Program-made: the position numbers and the translations under genes
The notes under the pieces: generated by a model
Database searches by the model: none
What the model was told of the DNA's origin: nothing
What the model saw: the letters and a program-made list of their open reading frames with translations, nothing else
Assembly (NCBI RefSeq): GCF_004010095.1
Contig: NZ_RRYD01000007.1
Location: forward strand, 30,286-94,285
Reading direction: 5' to 3'
DNA length: 64,000 nucleotides
Origin: Lacticaseibacillus hulanensis
GTDB taxonomy: Bacteria > Bacillota > Bacilli > Lactobacillales > Lactobacillaceae
Part shown: in pieces, positions 8,297-17,700 of the stretch
Position numbering within the stretch: the stretch's first letter is position 1
Layout: each line of letters starts with the position of its first letter

Positions 8297-9013
8297 ATGT
8301 CAATTATTAAGCACGCAATGCTATTCAATTATTTTCAGCAAGCCGGTCAAGGCAACGAGGCATATCGCGATGAACTTGAACACAGCGATGACATGATTCA
8401 GACAATTACACACTTGGCCAACCAGGAACAGGTTACCGTGCCATACCTGATGCCCCTGACGCTGATTGGCGACAATGTGTCAGCAACGCTTGCGACCGCC
8501 CTAGATGTCGAAGAAGAGGACGTTACGTTTTATCCCTTTGTCGTTGCTGAGCCAAGGTCGTTCAGTCGGCGGCGCTTGAACATTCACGTGTTTGCGTTGA
8601 TGGCTGACAACAGAATGTTCTGCCACAGTTTTGATCCAGTCTTCGAGCTGCGTGTGCAAAATCATGCTGGTGAGTGACAAGCGTGGCAGGCGATTGTCGG
8701 CCGGTTTGTGATCGTCAAGGTGGACGTGACGGATGGACACACTGCCATCGCGGATTTGACCCAAGCCGACTTGGCCAAGTTTCGCAGCATTTGCCAAATC
8801 CGTTATAGCGGCACGTTGAACGTCGACTTTTACGGCAACCCAAGTATCTTTGATTCGATTGCGGGTTTTGGCGTATGCCGCAATATTAATCGCGGGACGC
8901 TAGCCATCGAGTTTGACCCACAAGGTAACGCTGAGGCTCCATTTGCAGAGCGGTGTGCAGATTGGCAGAAGTTCGAGGAACGTTATCAGCCCAACAACTT
9001 GGATGTTCGGTAG
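8297..9013 (+). pseudogene. Hypothetical gene interrupted by one in-frame TGA
   Basis: A 126-codon frame starting at ATG 8297 (AAAGGAG about 8 bases upstream) ends at TGA 8675-8677. The same frame then continues without a stop to 9013: the 10 codons after the TGA read QAWQAIVGRF, and the rest (VIVKVDVTDG onwards) is equally protein-like. The whole is a 238-residue protein plus stop. The downstream part has only a GTG at 8708 with no convincing RBS. The simplest reading is a nonsense mutation or a base-call error in one gene; two separate proteins are less likely. No family was recognised for either half. Confidence 0.6.
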
Positions 9014-9146
9014 GTGCGGGGCATCAGCGTTCACCCAGGCAATGAGGGCGCCGGACTGAGCAGCCCGGCACGCATGTGTAATTGAGCGGACAGTTGGTAG
9101 TGTTGCGTCAGGAAAGCCCCAGCTGGTGAAATAATTCCCCCTTGTA

Positions 9147-9155
9147 TGCTAAAAT
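9147..9155 (+). promoter_or_regulatory. Extended -10 promoter
   Basis: TGCTAAAAT at 9147-9155 fits a TGn-extended -10 element, 24 bases before the next ATG. No good -35 is seen. Confidence 0.45.
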
Positions 9156-9178
9156 GATAGCGAAAACAGGAGGCTATC

Positions 9179-9703
9179 ATGGACTTTTTTAACGCGCGTA
9201 TCTCTTATGCCACCGCCCAATTGTTGCAGGCGATGATGGATGTGTATCAAGAAGAACGGGGAATTTCAATCACCAAAGCGGGCGCGATTGCACTAGCATA
9301 TAAGGATGCCAAGTGGGTGCCAATGGATGCCTGGGACAAGATTCGGGACTATGAACCAGCGGACGTTCCGGAAGCGGACATCAAACCGGCTGCGCTCAAG
9401 CTCAAGATACCACTGGAAAAACCCGTTGAAGATGCTTTGCTGCAATTAAAAGCTGAACTGCCAACGCGACTTGGCGCCTCGTACGTCAAGATGGGCGTCA
9501 TTATTTCCTATATCCTTAAGGCGGCATACATTAAGCACTTTGATGAAGATGCCAAGCGGCGGATTGCGCCCGCAAACGGCCAGTCACCAACAGACATCGC
9601 CTTTGCCAAGTGCCAGGCAGAGTTGCAGGCGTTGTTCGGTATTGATCAGGCGCCGTACATCAACGCCAGTCTAAATCGGCTGCGCAAAACGATTGGGGTT
9701 TAA
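9179..9703 (+). CDS. Hypothetical helical protein
   Basis: A 174-residue soluble protein of unknown function. It consists mainly of amphipathic helices, with two similar helix-rich parts, residues about 5-45 (ISYATAQLLQAMMDVYQEER) and about 75-120 (LEKPVEDALLQLKAELPTR). That might mean an old duplication or a small regulator fold such as ribbon-helix-helix, but the similarity is too weak to claim. CAGGAGG lies 6 bases before ATG 9179, and an extended -10 element lies just upstream, so this is a real gene with its own promoter. It precedes the double Rgg-like regulator by 155 bases in the same orientation. Confidence 0.65.
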   Translation: MDFFNARISYATAQLLQAMMDVYQEERGISITKAGAIALAYKDAKWVPMDAWDKIRDYEPADVPEADIKPAALKLKIPLEKPVEDALLQLKAELPTRLGASYVKMGVIISYILKAAYIKHFDEDAKRRIAPANGQSPTDIAFAKCQAELQALFGIDQAPYINASLNRLRKTIGV

Positions 9704-9858
9704 CCGGGCAACAGCGGTATTTGCTTGCGCTGTTAACGGCTACGGACAGGAATGGTGGGGCAAATCAATCAGTTCTGGCGCTGCGTGTCTGGAATTGTTT
9801 CTATTTAAGTTACCCACAAATTAAATTGCGGATTTCGCATTCAGCAGAGGACAAACAC

Positions 9859-11649
9859 ATGGATATAGACAGCCGACAGCTTGCACTTGGCGATTATTTT
9901 CATCAATACCGGGCCAGCTTTGGCATCTCGCTGCGTAAAGCGGCGGGTGACGTTGTGTCTGCCGGGCAACTGTCGCGGTTTGAGCGGGGCAACAGTAAAT
10001 TCAGCACGGACACAACCCTCAAATTAATGCACCGGCTCGGCATGATGGTCAACGACTTCGTGAACCTGGACGAAAACAATCCGTACGCGTTTCCCGTGTT
10101 CAACGGGCTGATGTGGTCGAGTGACTTCGAAAAAATCAATGACCGAATTACGGCGTACCGGAAGGCCCACGTTGATGATCCGGTGACGCCACTGAAAGAC
10201 GTGATGGCGGTCCTCTTTGCCTGCGCACGCGAACCGATTACGAGCACGCTGCGGCTGGACATCACCCAGGAATACGCGTTGAGCGACTTTTTGGCGTACC
10301 CGCGTTATTGGCACACGGCCGAGGTGGGGATGATTATTCATGCGTCGCTGTTTAGTAGCACCGAGTTCCGCCAGCAGTGCTGGGCGCGGCTGCCGGAGTT
10401 CGATGCAAGTGGCGAGTACCTCAACGAGCGGCTCATGGTGCGCCTCTCCCTTTTGATTGGCGCAATTAAGTTCGGTGAGTGGGCGACGTTTACTGCACAC
10501 CTGCCCGAGATTCTTGCGCAGATGGAAGACGACGAAAAGCTCGAGGCGTTCGGCGCCAAGAAGACCATCGCCATATTGCTCAAGCTGATTGGCCAGTGGC
10601 ACGCGGCGGGCATGCCGGCAGACTACCCGCCAATTACGGCGCTGCTTCAGGCGGTTGCGGCTGTGGGTGGCAAAAAAGAGGTGCCGTACCTGAAGTCGAT
10701 CTGGCAAATGGCGCAGCAGCCCGCGCCGGCGACGCACCACAGTCTGCAGGACGTTCGCGAAAAGCTGACGGTTAAACCAGAAACTGATAATCAGCCGTTT
10801 AGCGGCATCAAAATGGCCATGTTACGCGAACGGCGGCATTTGGCCCAGAACCAGGTTAACTTGGCGTGGTCGGCGTCCGCCCAGAACCGGTTTGAAAATG
10901 GTCAAACCCAGCTGAGGCTGGCGCACATGGATGTGTTAAAGGACTTTCTCCTCAGTGGCTGGGTTGACCTGATTAACACCAACTACAATTTTCACGTGAA
11001 CCTGTTTGCCCATTACCGGGAAAAAATCACCCAGGAATACTACGCCGGGACGCTGACTGGCGAGACGGCCCAGGCACTCGTGGATCAGTATTACCAAGAC
11101 AGCACGGACTTGGCGGAACCGGTGCGGCAGGTGCAGAAACTCGAGCTATTGCAGTACGCCTACACGGGCATCGATGATCCGATGCCGGATGACATTCGCG
11201 CGGAGGTGCGGCGTGCGCTGGAGCAAATGCCTGGCTGGAACGGGGATTACATTTCCCTGTTTAGCGACGGGGCGATGTGGCTGCCGGCCGCCGAATCGTA
11301 TAAGATGTGGCGGTCAGTCTACGGGTTAACCCGCGACGAGCGGATTCACGTCAGCAACCCCACCGCCGCCGATCTCAGCGTGGCGCTCAGCATTGCGCGG
11401 GAACACGACGTTAAGCTGGCTCAGGCAATGCTGGATGACATGCCATCAGTTAGGAAGCGCAGCGGTGCGGCCTGGCTGAACATGTGGTCCATCAACCTGT
11501 TTCTGGCCGCAAAGGTTTGCGCTTGGACCATCAATGCACCGAAGCCAGAAGAAGTGGATCGTTACCTGGACCAGATGAAACTGGTTGGCTACGGGCGTGA
11601 GGCGGAGGCGGCCCGCGGGTATTTGGCAGAATTAGGGATGCAAGTTTAA
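9859..11649 (+). CDS. Double-length Rgg/MutR-like transcriptional regulator
   Basis: A 597-residue protein with an N-terminal XRE-type helix-turn-helix (about residues 11-60, with SAGQLSRFERGNSKFS) followed by a helical TPR-like region, the layout of Rgg/GadR/MutR regulators. Such proteins are normally about 280-300 residues. Here a second, diverged copy begins near residue 315 (MAMLRERRHLAQNQ, then SASAQNRFENGQTQ) and runs to the end, so two Rgg-like units are fused. Rgg proteins bind DNA and sense short exported peptides in the cytoplasm. No short hydrophobic peptide gene was seen beside it. ATG 9859 has AGAGGA 8 bases upstream; the 46 codons before it lack Rgg character. Confidence 0.75.
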   Translation: MDIDSRQLALGDYFHQYRASFGISLRKAAGDVVSAGQLSRFERGNSKFSTDTTLKLMHRLGMMVNDFVNLDENNPYAFPVFNGLMWSSDFEKINDRITAYRKAHVDDPVTPLKDVMAVLFACAREPITSTLRLDITQEYALSDFLAYPRYWHTAEVGMIIHASLFSSTEFRQQCWARLPEFDASGEYLNERLMVRLSLLIGAIKFGEWATFTAHLPEILAQMEDDEKLEAFGAKKTIAILLKLIGQWHAAGMPADYPPITALLQAVAAVGGKKEVPYLKSIWQMAQQPAPATHHSLQDVREKLTVKPETDNQPFSGIKMAMLRERRHLAQNQVNLAWSASAQNRFENGQTQLRLAHMDVLKDFLLSGWVDLINTNYNFHVNLFAHYREKITQEYYAGTLTGETAQALVDQYYQDSTDLAEPVRQVQKLELLQYAYTGIDDPMPDDIRAEVRRALEQMPGWNGDYISLFSDGAMWLPAAESYKMWRSVYGLTRDERIHVSNPTAADLSVALSIAREHDVKLAQAMLDDMPSVRKRSGAAWLNMWSINLFLAAKVCAWTINAPKPEEVDRYLDQMKLVGYGREAEAARGYLAELGMQV

Positions 11650-11655
11650 CCAGGC

Positions 11656-11703
11656 TAGGGTGCACGGTGTGACCACTTTTTGGTCGTGTCGCGCACCCTA
11701 TTT
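11656..11703 (+). terminator. Probable terminator between the regulator and deoC
   Basis: TAGGGTGC at 11656-11663 pairs with GCACCCTA at 11693-11700, enclosing a second hairpin (GACCA with TGGTC), followed by a short T run. Confidence 0.6.
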
Positions 11704-11707
11704 GTCA

Positions 11708-11729
11708 TGGTATAATGATAACGGTTACA
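11708..11729 (+). promoter_or_regulatory. deo operon promoter (extended -10) with overlapping cre site
   Basis: TGGTATAAT at 11708-11716 is an extended -10. The reverse complement of 11716-11729, TGTAACCGTTATCA, matches the Gram-positive cre consensus TGTAANCGNTNNCA at every fixed position. It starts at the last base of the -10, so bound CcpA would block initiation. This predicts glucose repression of deoCBD. The pattern is read directly; the binding is inferred. Confidence 0.75.
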
Positions 11730-11754
11730 AATTTTTGAAACGGGAGGCTCCATC

Positions 11755-12423
11755 ATGACCAAACCACTAGCGAAATATATCGACCACACGCTGCTTAAGC
11801 CCGATGCAACGGCTGCAGAAATTGACAAGTTGCTTGACGAGGCCCGCGAATACGACTTCGCCTCCGTGTGCGTGAATCCGTATTGGGTTCCGCGGGCCAA
11901 GGACGCCCTTGCAGGTACGGATGTGAATGTCTGCACCGTCATCGGGTTCCCGCTCGGCGCGAACACAACGGCGATTAAGGTGGCGGAAGCAAAGGCGGCC
12001 ATTGATGCTGGAGCCAAGGAATGCGACATGGTCATTAACATTGGCGCGTTAAAGTCCGGCGACAACAAGGCCGTGCAAGCAGACATTGCAGCGGTTGCGG
12101 CAGCCTGCCACGACAAGGGCGCAGTGCTGAAGGTCATCATCGAGTGCGTGCTGCTGACGGACGCGGAGAAGGTCACCGCGTGTGAACTTAGTGAAGCAGC
12201 GGTTGCGGATTTCGTTAAGACCAGCACTGGGTTTGCGGGCGGCGGTGCGACCGTGCACGACGTTGCCCTTATGCACAAGACCGTGGGTGACCGCCTGCAG
12301 GTCAAGGCGGCCGGCGGGATTCACTCTTACGCCGAGGCCAAGGCGCTCATCGATGCTGGGGCCGACCGGCTGGGCGCCAGCGCGGGTGTGCAAATCATCA
12401 GCGAGGCCGAAACCCAGAAGTAA
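11755..12423 (+). CDS. deoC: Deoxyribose-phosphate aldolase
   Basis: Cleaves 2-deoxyribose 5-phosphate to glyceraldehyde 3-phosphate and acetaldehyde, the last step of deoxyribonucleoside catabolism. At 222 residues it has the normal length of a class I DeoC TIM barrel. Visible motifs are [12 protein letters not shown] at the N terminus, the [14 protein letters not shown] block, the Schiff-base lysine in FVKTSTGF, and the second lysine in [15 protein letters not shown] lies about 9 bases before ATG 11755. It is the first gene of deoC-deoB-deoD and lies directly behind the cre-controlled promoter. Confidence 0.97.
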   Translation: MTKPLAKYIDHTLLKPDATAAEIDKLLDEAREYDFASVCVNPYWVPRAKDALAGTDVNVCTVIGFPLGANTTAIKVAEAKAAIDAGAKECDMVINIGALKSGDNKAVQADIAAVAAACHDKGAVLKVIIECVLLTDAEKVTACELSEAAVADFVKTSTGFAGGGATVHDVALMHKTVGDRLQVKAAGGIHSYAEAKALIDAGADRLGASAGVQIISEAETQK

Positions 12424-12433
12424 CGTGAATTTG

Positions 12434-12457
12434 GCAACTACGTATACTGGTAGTTGC
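12434..12457 (+). other. Stem-loop in the deoC-deoB spacer
   Basis: GCAACTAC pairs exactly with GTAGTTGC around an 8-base loop. No U tract follows, so it is more likely an mRNA processing or stability element than a terminator. Confidence 0.5.
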
Positions 12458-12534
12458 AACGTGCAATCAATTACGCAAACACGCACGGATTAGTTCAACA
12501 TAATTTCGAATTATAAGCAAACGGGGGAGTTTAG

Positions 12535-13734
12535 ATGACAGAAAAGACGTTTAACCGCATCATCGCGGTGGTGACCGACTCGGTCGGAATTGGTGCGGCA
12601 CCGGACGCCGCCAAGTTCGGGGATGCCGGGGCCGACACGTACGGCCACATCAGCGAACACATGGGGCCGGATTGGCAGTTGCCCAACATGCTCAGTCTGG
12701 GCCTGGGCAACATTCGGGCGGACCGCGAGATGCCGTACCTCAAGCCGGTCGAAAATCCGCGCGCCGCGTACGGCAAGATGTACGAAATCTCGGCGGGTAA
12801 GGATTCAATGGACGGCCATTGGGAAATGATGGGCCTGCCAGTGACCGAACCGCTGGGCTTTTTCCCCAATGGTTTTCCGCAAGAGTTGCTGGACCAGATC
12901 ACGGCGTTTTCCGGCCGCAAGTGCATCGTGAACAAGCCGTATTCGGGGACGGAGGTCATTCACGATTACGGGGATGAGCAGCTGGCCACCGGTGATCTGA
13001 TTGTGTACACGTCTGGAGATTCGGTGCTGCAGATTGCGGCGAACGTCGACTTGATTCCGCTGGCTGAGCTCTACAAGATTTGTGAATTCGCCCGCAGCAT
13101 CACCCGCGACGCGCCGTACCGCATCGGCCGCGTGATTGCCCGGCCGTACACATACATCGACAAGGACCACTTCACCCGCACCAGCGACCGCCACGACTAC
13201 GCACTGATGCCGGACAAACCGACTGATCTGGACCGGCTGCAGCAGGCGGGCGTGCCGACGTATGGGATTGGCAAAATCAACGATATTTTCTCCGGCCAGG
13301 GTCTCGATGACGGCATCCACACCATCAGCAATGAGGACGGTATGAACCAGACCATCAAGGTGGCCCAGTCCGACCGCACCGGATTCGTGTTCGCCAACCT
13401 GGTCGACTTCGACGCCATGTACGGGCACCGGCGCAATCCGGAAGGCTACGCGGCGGCGCTTTCGACCTTTGACCGGCAGCTTGGGGAATTACTGGACGCG
13501 CTGCGCGACGATGACCTGCTCATGATTACGTCCGACCACGGGAACGACCCGACCTACAAGGGCACGGACCACACGCGCGAATACGTGCCAATCATCGCGT
13601 TCAGCAAGTCTCTTGTCGGCGGGGTCAACCTGGGAATTCGCTCGCCGTTTGCCGACATGGGCGCCACCATTTGCGCCAACTTCGGCGTAACCGGCGGACC
13701 GTTCGGCAAGTCGTTTTTGACCGAGCTCAAGTAA
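12535..13734 (+). CDS. deoB: Phosphopentomutase
   Basis: Interconverts (deoxy)ribose 1-phosphate and 5-phosphate, linking nucleoside phosphorolysis (DeoD) to the aldolase (DeoC). At 399 residues it is normal for DeoB. It is an alkaline-phosphatase-superfamily enzyme with two manganese ions: the N-terminal [14 protein letters not shown] motif, the [13 protein letters not shown] block that carries the phosphate-accepting residue region, and the C-terminal [12 protein letters not shown] and [10 protein letters not shown] metal-binding motifs are all present. GGGGGAG precedes ATG 12535 by 7 bases. It lies second in the operon, 111 bases after deoC. Confidence 0.97.
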   Translation: MTEKTFNRIIAVVTDSVGIGAAPDAAKFGDAGADTYGHISEHMGPDWQLPNMLSLGLGNIRADREMPYLKPVENPRAAYGKMYEISAGKDSMDGHWEMMGLPVTEPLGFFPNGFPQELLDQITAFSGRKCIVNKPYSGTEVIHDYGDEQLATGDLIVYTSGDSVLQIAANVDLIPLAELYKICEFARSITRDAPYRIGRVIARPYTYIDKDHFTRTSDRHDYALMPDKPTDLDRLQQAGVPTYGIGKINDIFSGQGLDDGIHTISNEDGMNQTIKVAQSDRTGFVFANLVDFDAMYGHRRNPEGYAAALSTFDRQLGELLDALRDDDLLMITSDHGNDPTYKGTDHTREYVPIIAFSKSLVGGVNLGIRSPFADMGATICANFGVTGGPFGKSFLTELK

Positions 13735-13776
13735 CAATGACCAAGTGCACCAGGCAAACGGAAAGGTGGTAAGCAT

Positions 13777-14481
13777 ATGAGTACACACATTGACGCACCA
13801 GCCGGCAGCATCGCCGAAACGGTTCTGCTGCCGGGCGATCCACTGCGCGCGCAGTACATGGCGGAGAACTTCTTGACGGAGGTGGTCCGCTACAATGAGG
13901 TGCGCGCGGCGTACGGGTTCACCGGCATTTATCGCGGCCAAAAAGTTTCGGTGCAGGCAACGGGGATGGGCATGCCGTCGATTGCCATCTACGCGACCGA
14001 ACTCATGCGGGACTACGGCGTGATGCGGCTGCTGCGGACGGGGACTTGTGGCGGGCTCGCCCCCGAGGTGAATCTGCGCGACATTGTGCTCGCCCAGGCG
14101 GCCACGACCGACAGCAGCATGATTTTAAACACGTTCGGCCCCGGGGTGAGCTTTGCGCCGACCGGGGACTTTGACCTGTTGCGGATGGCTGCCCAAATTG
14201 CGGCCAAGAGCGACCTGAACTTCCACGTCGGCAACGTGCTGGGTGAGGACCAGTTTTATAACGACAACCTCGACCGCGGCAAGCTCGCCGATTACGGCGT
14301 TCTCGCAACGGAAATGGAGGTGCCGGCGTTGTACCTGCTGGCGGCCAAATACCGGCGGCAGGCGCTCGGCATCATGACCGTTTCCGACCACCTTGTGCGT
14401 GATGAGCACCTGTCGGCCAAGGAGCGGCAGACAACCCTGAACCAAATGATTGAGCTGTCGCTGCAAACAGCCACGGCGTAG
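13777..14481 (+). CDS. deoD: Purine nucleoside phosphorylase, DeoD type
   Basis: Phosphorolyses purine (deoxy)nucleosides to free base and (deoxy)ribose 1-phosphate. A 234-residue hexameric type II PNP. The phosphate-binding VLLPGDPLRA segment near the N terminus, GMGMPSIAIYA, RTGTCGG, the EMEVPALYLLA purine-site motif and a late TVSDH segment with the catalytic aspartate are all present. AAAGGTGG lies 8 bases before ATG 13777. Last gene of the deo operon, 42 bases behind deoB, followed by a terminator. Confidence 0.97.
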   Translation: MSTHIDAPAGSIAETVLLPGDPLRAQYMAENFLTEVVRYNEVRAAYGFTGIYRGQKVSVQATGMGMPSIAIYATELMRDYGVMRLLRTGTCGGLAPEVNLRDIVLAQAATTDSSMILNTFGPGVSFAPTGDFDLLRMAAQIAAKSDLNFHVGNVLGEDQFYNDNLDRGKLADYGVLATEMEVPALYLLAAKYRRQALGIMTVSDHLVRDEHLSAKERQTTLNQMIELSLQTATA

Positions 14482-14556
14482 GGCCCCGGGTCGGCCGCTT
14501 AGTGCGCAGCGCGGCCAGGTTTGGAGCGCCAATTAATTTAACCGAATACAGTAAGG

Positions 14557-14591
14557 CGGGTGCACCCGATTGTGGGTGGCACCCGTTTTTA
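14557..14591 (+). terminator. deo operon terminator
   Basis: CGGGTGCACCC and GGGTGGCACCCG pair around a short loop and are followed by TTTTTATTTTTT. Confidence 0.85.
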
Positions 14592-14770
14592 TTTTTTCAG
14601 AAATCACCTGCGACAATTTGTCACATATGCCGCCACTTCCGCAAAATTGATTTACGTCAGTTACCTGCATAAGTACAATTGCTATTGTTAGATTCGCGTA
14701 GGTACGCGTTTTTGGCCGGATAAATTACGCGTACGGCCAGCGAAGATGAAGAAGAAAGGCGTTTTTATAT

Positions 14771-17700
14771 ATGCAGAAACTAGTCAAGAACCACATCGGT
14801 GCGCTCATCGGTTGGCTACTCGCAATCATTATTGCGGTGGTCGTCATGCCGAACACGACGCAGCTGATTCGGGATTACGGGCAAACTAAAATTCCCGATA
14901 CAGCGCAAAGCCAGGTGGCGACAGTCATTCAAAAAGATTGGGGTCGCGGCCTGGGGAACGTCCGGCAGGTTGTCGTCGTCTTTAACAATGGCGACGATGC
15001 CCTGACTGGTACGCAGAAACACGCGATTGCAAAGACCGTGAAGCGCCTGCGCAACAATTCGGACAAGTACAAGATTAAGGATGTTTTGGCTCCGAACGAT
15101 AACGCGGAGACCAAAAAGCAGTTAATCTCCAAAGACAAAACCACGCAACTAGTTCAACTGCAGGTTTCGAAGACGAAGACGGCGCGGCAAACCGCGGCTG
15201 ACATCGAGAAACTGGCGAAGACTAGCGGCGTGAAGACGTACGTCACTGGCGGGGACATCTTAACCGATGACTTCAGCCAGGCGACCGCCGAGGGGATTAA
15301 GAAGACCGAAGTTATTGCGGCCATTTTTATTTTCATCGTCCTCATTCTGGTGTTCAAGTCACCAGTTGTGCCGCTGATATCCCTCGCGACCGTTGGGGTG
15401 TCCGTGATTACGTCCATGTCCATCGTGATGAACCTGGTCAAGCTCATCGGCTTCCCGCTGTCTGACTTCACGCAGGTCTTCATGGTGGTCGTGCTGTTCG
15501 GGATTGGGACGGACTACAACATCCTCCTGTACGATCAATACAAAGCGGAACTGTCGGCGGGACTGCCGCCGCTTGAGGCCACAAGCAAGGCGCGGCGCAT
15601 CGCCGGGAAGACAATTCTCTACTCCGGTAGCTCCCTGCTGATTGGTTTTTCCGCTTTGGGATTGGCGAAATTCTCAATTTACCGCTCCGCTTTAGGGGTT
15701 GCGGTTGGGGTTGCGGTATTGCTGCTAGTGCTACTCACCCTGAACCCATTCTTCATGGCGGTGCTGGGCCGGAAAATGTTCTGGCCAGTGCAGAAGTTTG
15801 AGGGCGGAACATCTAGCAAACTTTGGCACAAATTGTCCAGCAGCAGTGTGCTCCACCCCCTGATTTCACTGGGAATTGTGCTCTTGTGCACCTTACCGTT
15901 TATTTTCACCTACAACAACCAGCTCAACTACGACACGACGGCTGAACTGAGCGACACGTTGCCCGCTAAGGTTGGGTTCCGCGTCGTGCAGGATCACTTC
16001 TCCAAGGGGACCGCGGAACCCGCGACCCTCTACATCCAGAGCGACAAGCCGCTGAACAAGGAAAAATACCTTGATGTCATCGACCGTGTCACGAAGAAGT
16101 TGCAGAAGGAAGACGGCGTGAAGACCGTCGCTTCCGTCACGCAACCTGGTGGGACCAAGATTAAGGCGCTGTACGTGAAGGACCAGCTTGGCACCGTGAC
16201 GACCGGGATGGGCGCAGCTGGTGCCGGTTTGGCCAAGATTAACAAGGGGCTGAACGAAGCAACCAGCAAGCTCGCCGGCAGTGACATGCAAAGCGGCCTC
16301 GATGGCGTGAAGACCATGATTGCCGGCACCAACCAGCTGAAGACCGGCAGTGAACAAATCAACGCCGGGACCGAAAAGCTCGCAAGTGGTGCCAGTGTGC
16401 TGGAAAGTGGGATTGGGACGCTCAATTCCGGTCTGCACACACTTTCCGGCAAGTCCGGACAGCTCGACGCCGGGGTCAGCCAGCTGCAAACGCAAAGCGC
16501 ACAGATGCCGCTAGCGATTGCAGGCCTGACCGCGTACAATCAGCAAATCAATTCTGGGACGCAGCAGCTTGCGGGCGCAGTTGCCCAAAGCCAGCAGAAG
16601 CTAAGCGGACTTGCGGGCCAGCAGAAGCAGCTCAGCAGTACTTTGGCCCAGCTGGAGAACATGAAGTCCCAGCTCGCCGAGGCTAAGAGCATGATGGCCT
16701 CCGCAAGCAAGATGCTGGACATGCTTGATGCTGCCAGCGCCAACGAGCAGAACTTGAAGAGTCTAGCCGCCATGGCTGGCTCGGTCGGCACGCTCAAGAC
16801 CACGCTGACGGACACCATCAAGGGCGACACCGAAAATGATCTGCGGATTGCAACCGTGGCTTACAAGATTAAGAATGAAACGGACGATCCACAGGTCAAA
16901 AGTGACGCAACTCGCATCGCAACTTACGCTAACACGAACGTTGCCAAGACGATGAAGATGACCCAAGACCTGAGCCCGGCCCTGACCGCGCTCGATAAGA
17001 TTGACACGAAGTCCCTGAGCCAGCTGAGCACCTTGGCGTCATCCATGCCTAGTGCCAGCGAAGTGGCCAAGCTGAAGAGTCAGCTCGCATCCACGCAGAA
17101 GATGGTGGATTCGGCAGACAAGATGCTCGCCTCAACTGATGGCCTGAAGTCAGACCTCAAGCAGCTTAGCGGTTTGCCAAGTCAGATGGCCGAACTGAAC
17201 GCCGGTCTGCAGAAGTTGCAGGGCGCAACGGGTCAGGCGGCAAACATCGCCACCCAGCTCAACGCCGGCGTCAACGGTTCGGGGGTTGACCTCACGAACC
17301 AGCAGACAATTCAAAACACGATTGGCAACTCAACGCTGACGAATTCCCTGCAGCAGCTCGTTTCCGGTGTGCAGGCGTACACGACCGGCGTTAACTCCGC
17401 CGCAAGTGGCTCAACCAAGCTTAGCGATGGTTCCGACCAGATTACTAATGGCCTGAACACGCTGGCAAGCAAGGAACCAGCACTGACGACCGGTTTGAGC
17501 AAGGAACTTTCTGGTCAGCAGACCATGTACACCACGCTTAACGGGCTCGTCGGTCAGATGAAGACGCTCCAAAGTGGCCTCAAGACGGCGGCAAAGGGCA
17601 CGGACACCATTAACGATGGGGTCAAGAGTGCTGACAGCTACCTAACTGGGCTGAAGAAGTCGAGCGTCGCAAACAATTACTACGTGCCTAAGTCAGTACT

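Noticed and set aside
8675..8677. Selenocysteine at the in-frame TGA
   Set aside because: No SECIS-like hairpin was recognised next to it and the protein has no redox motif.
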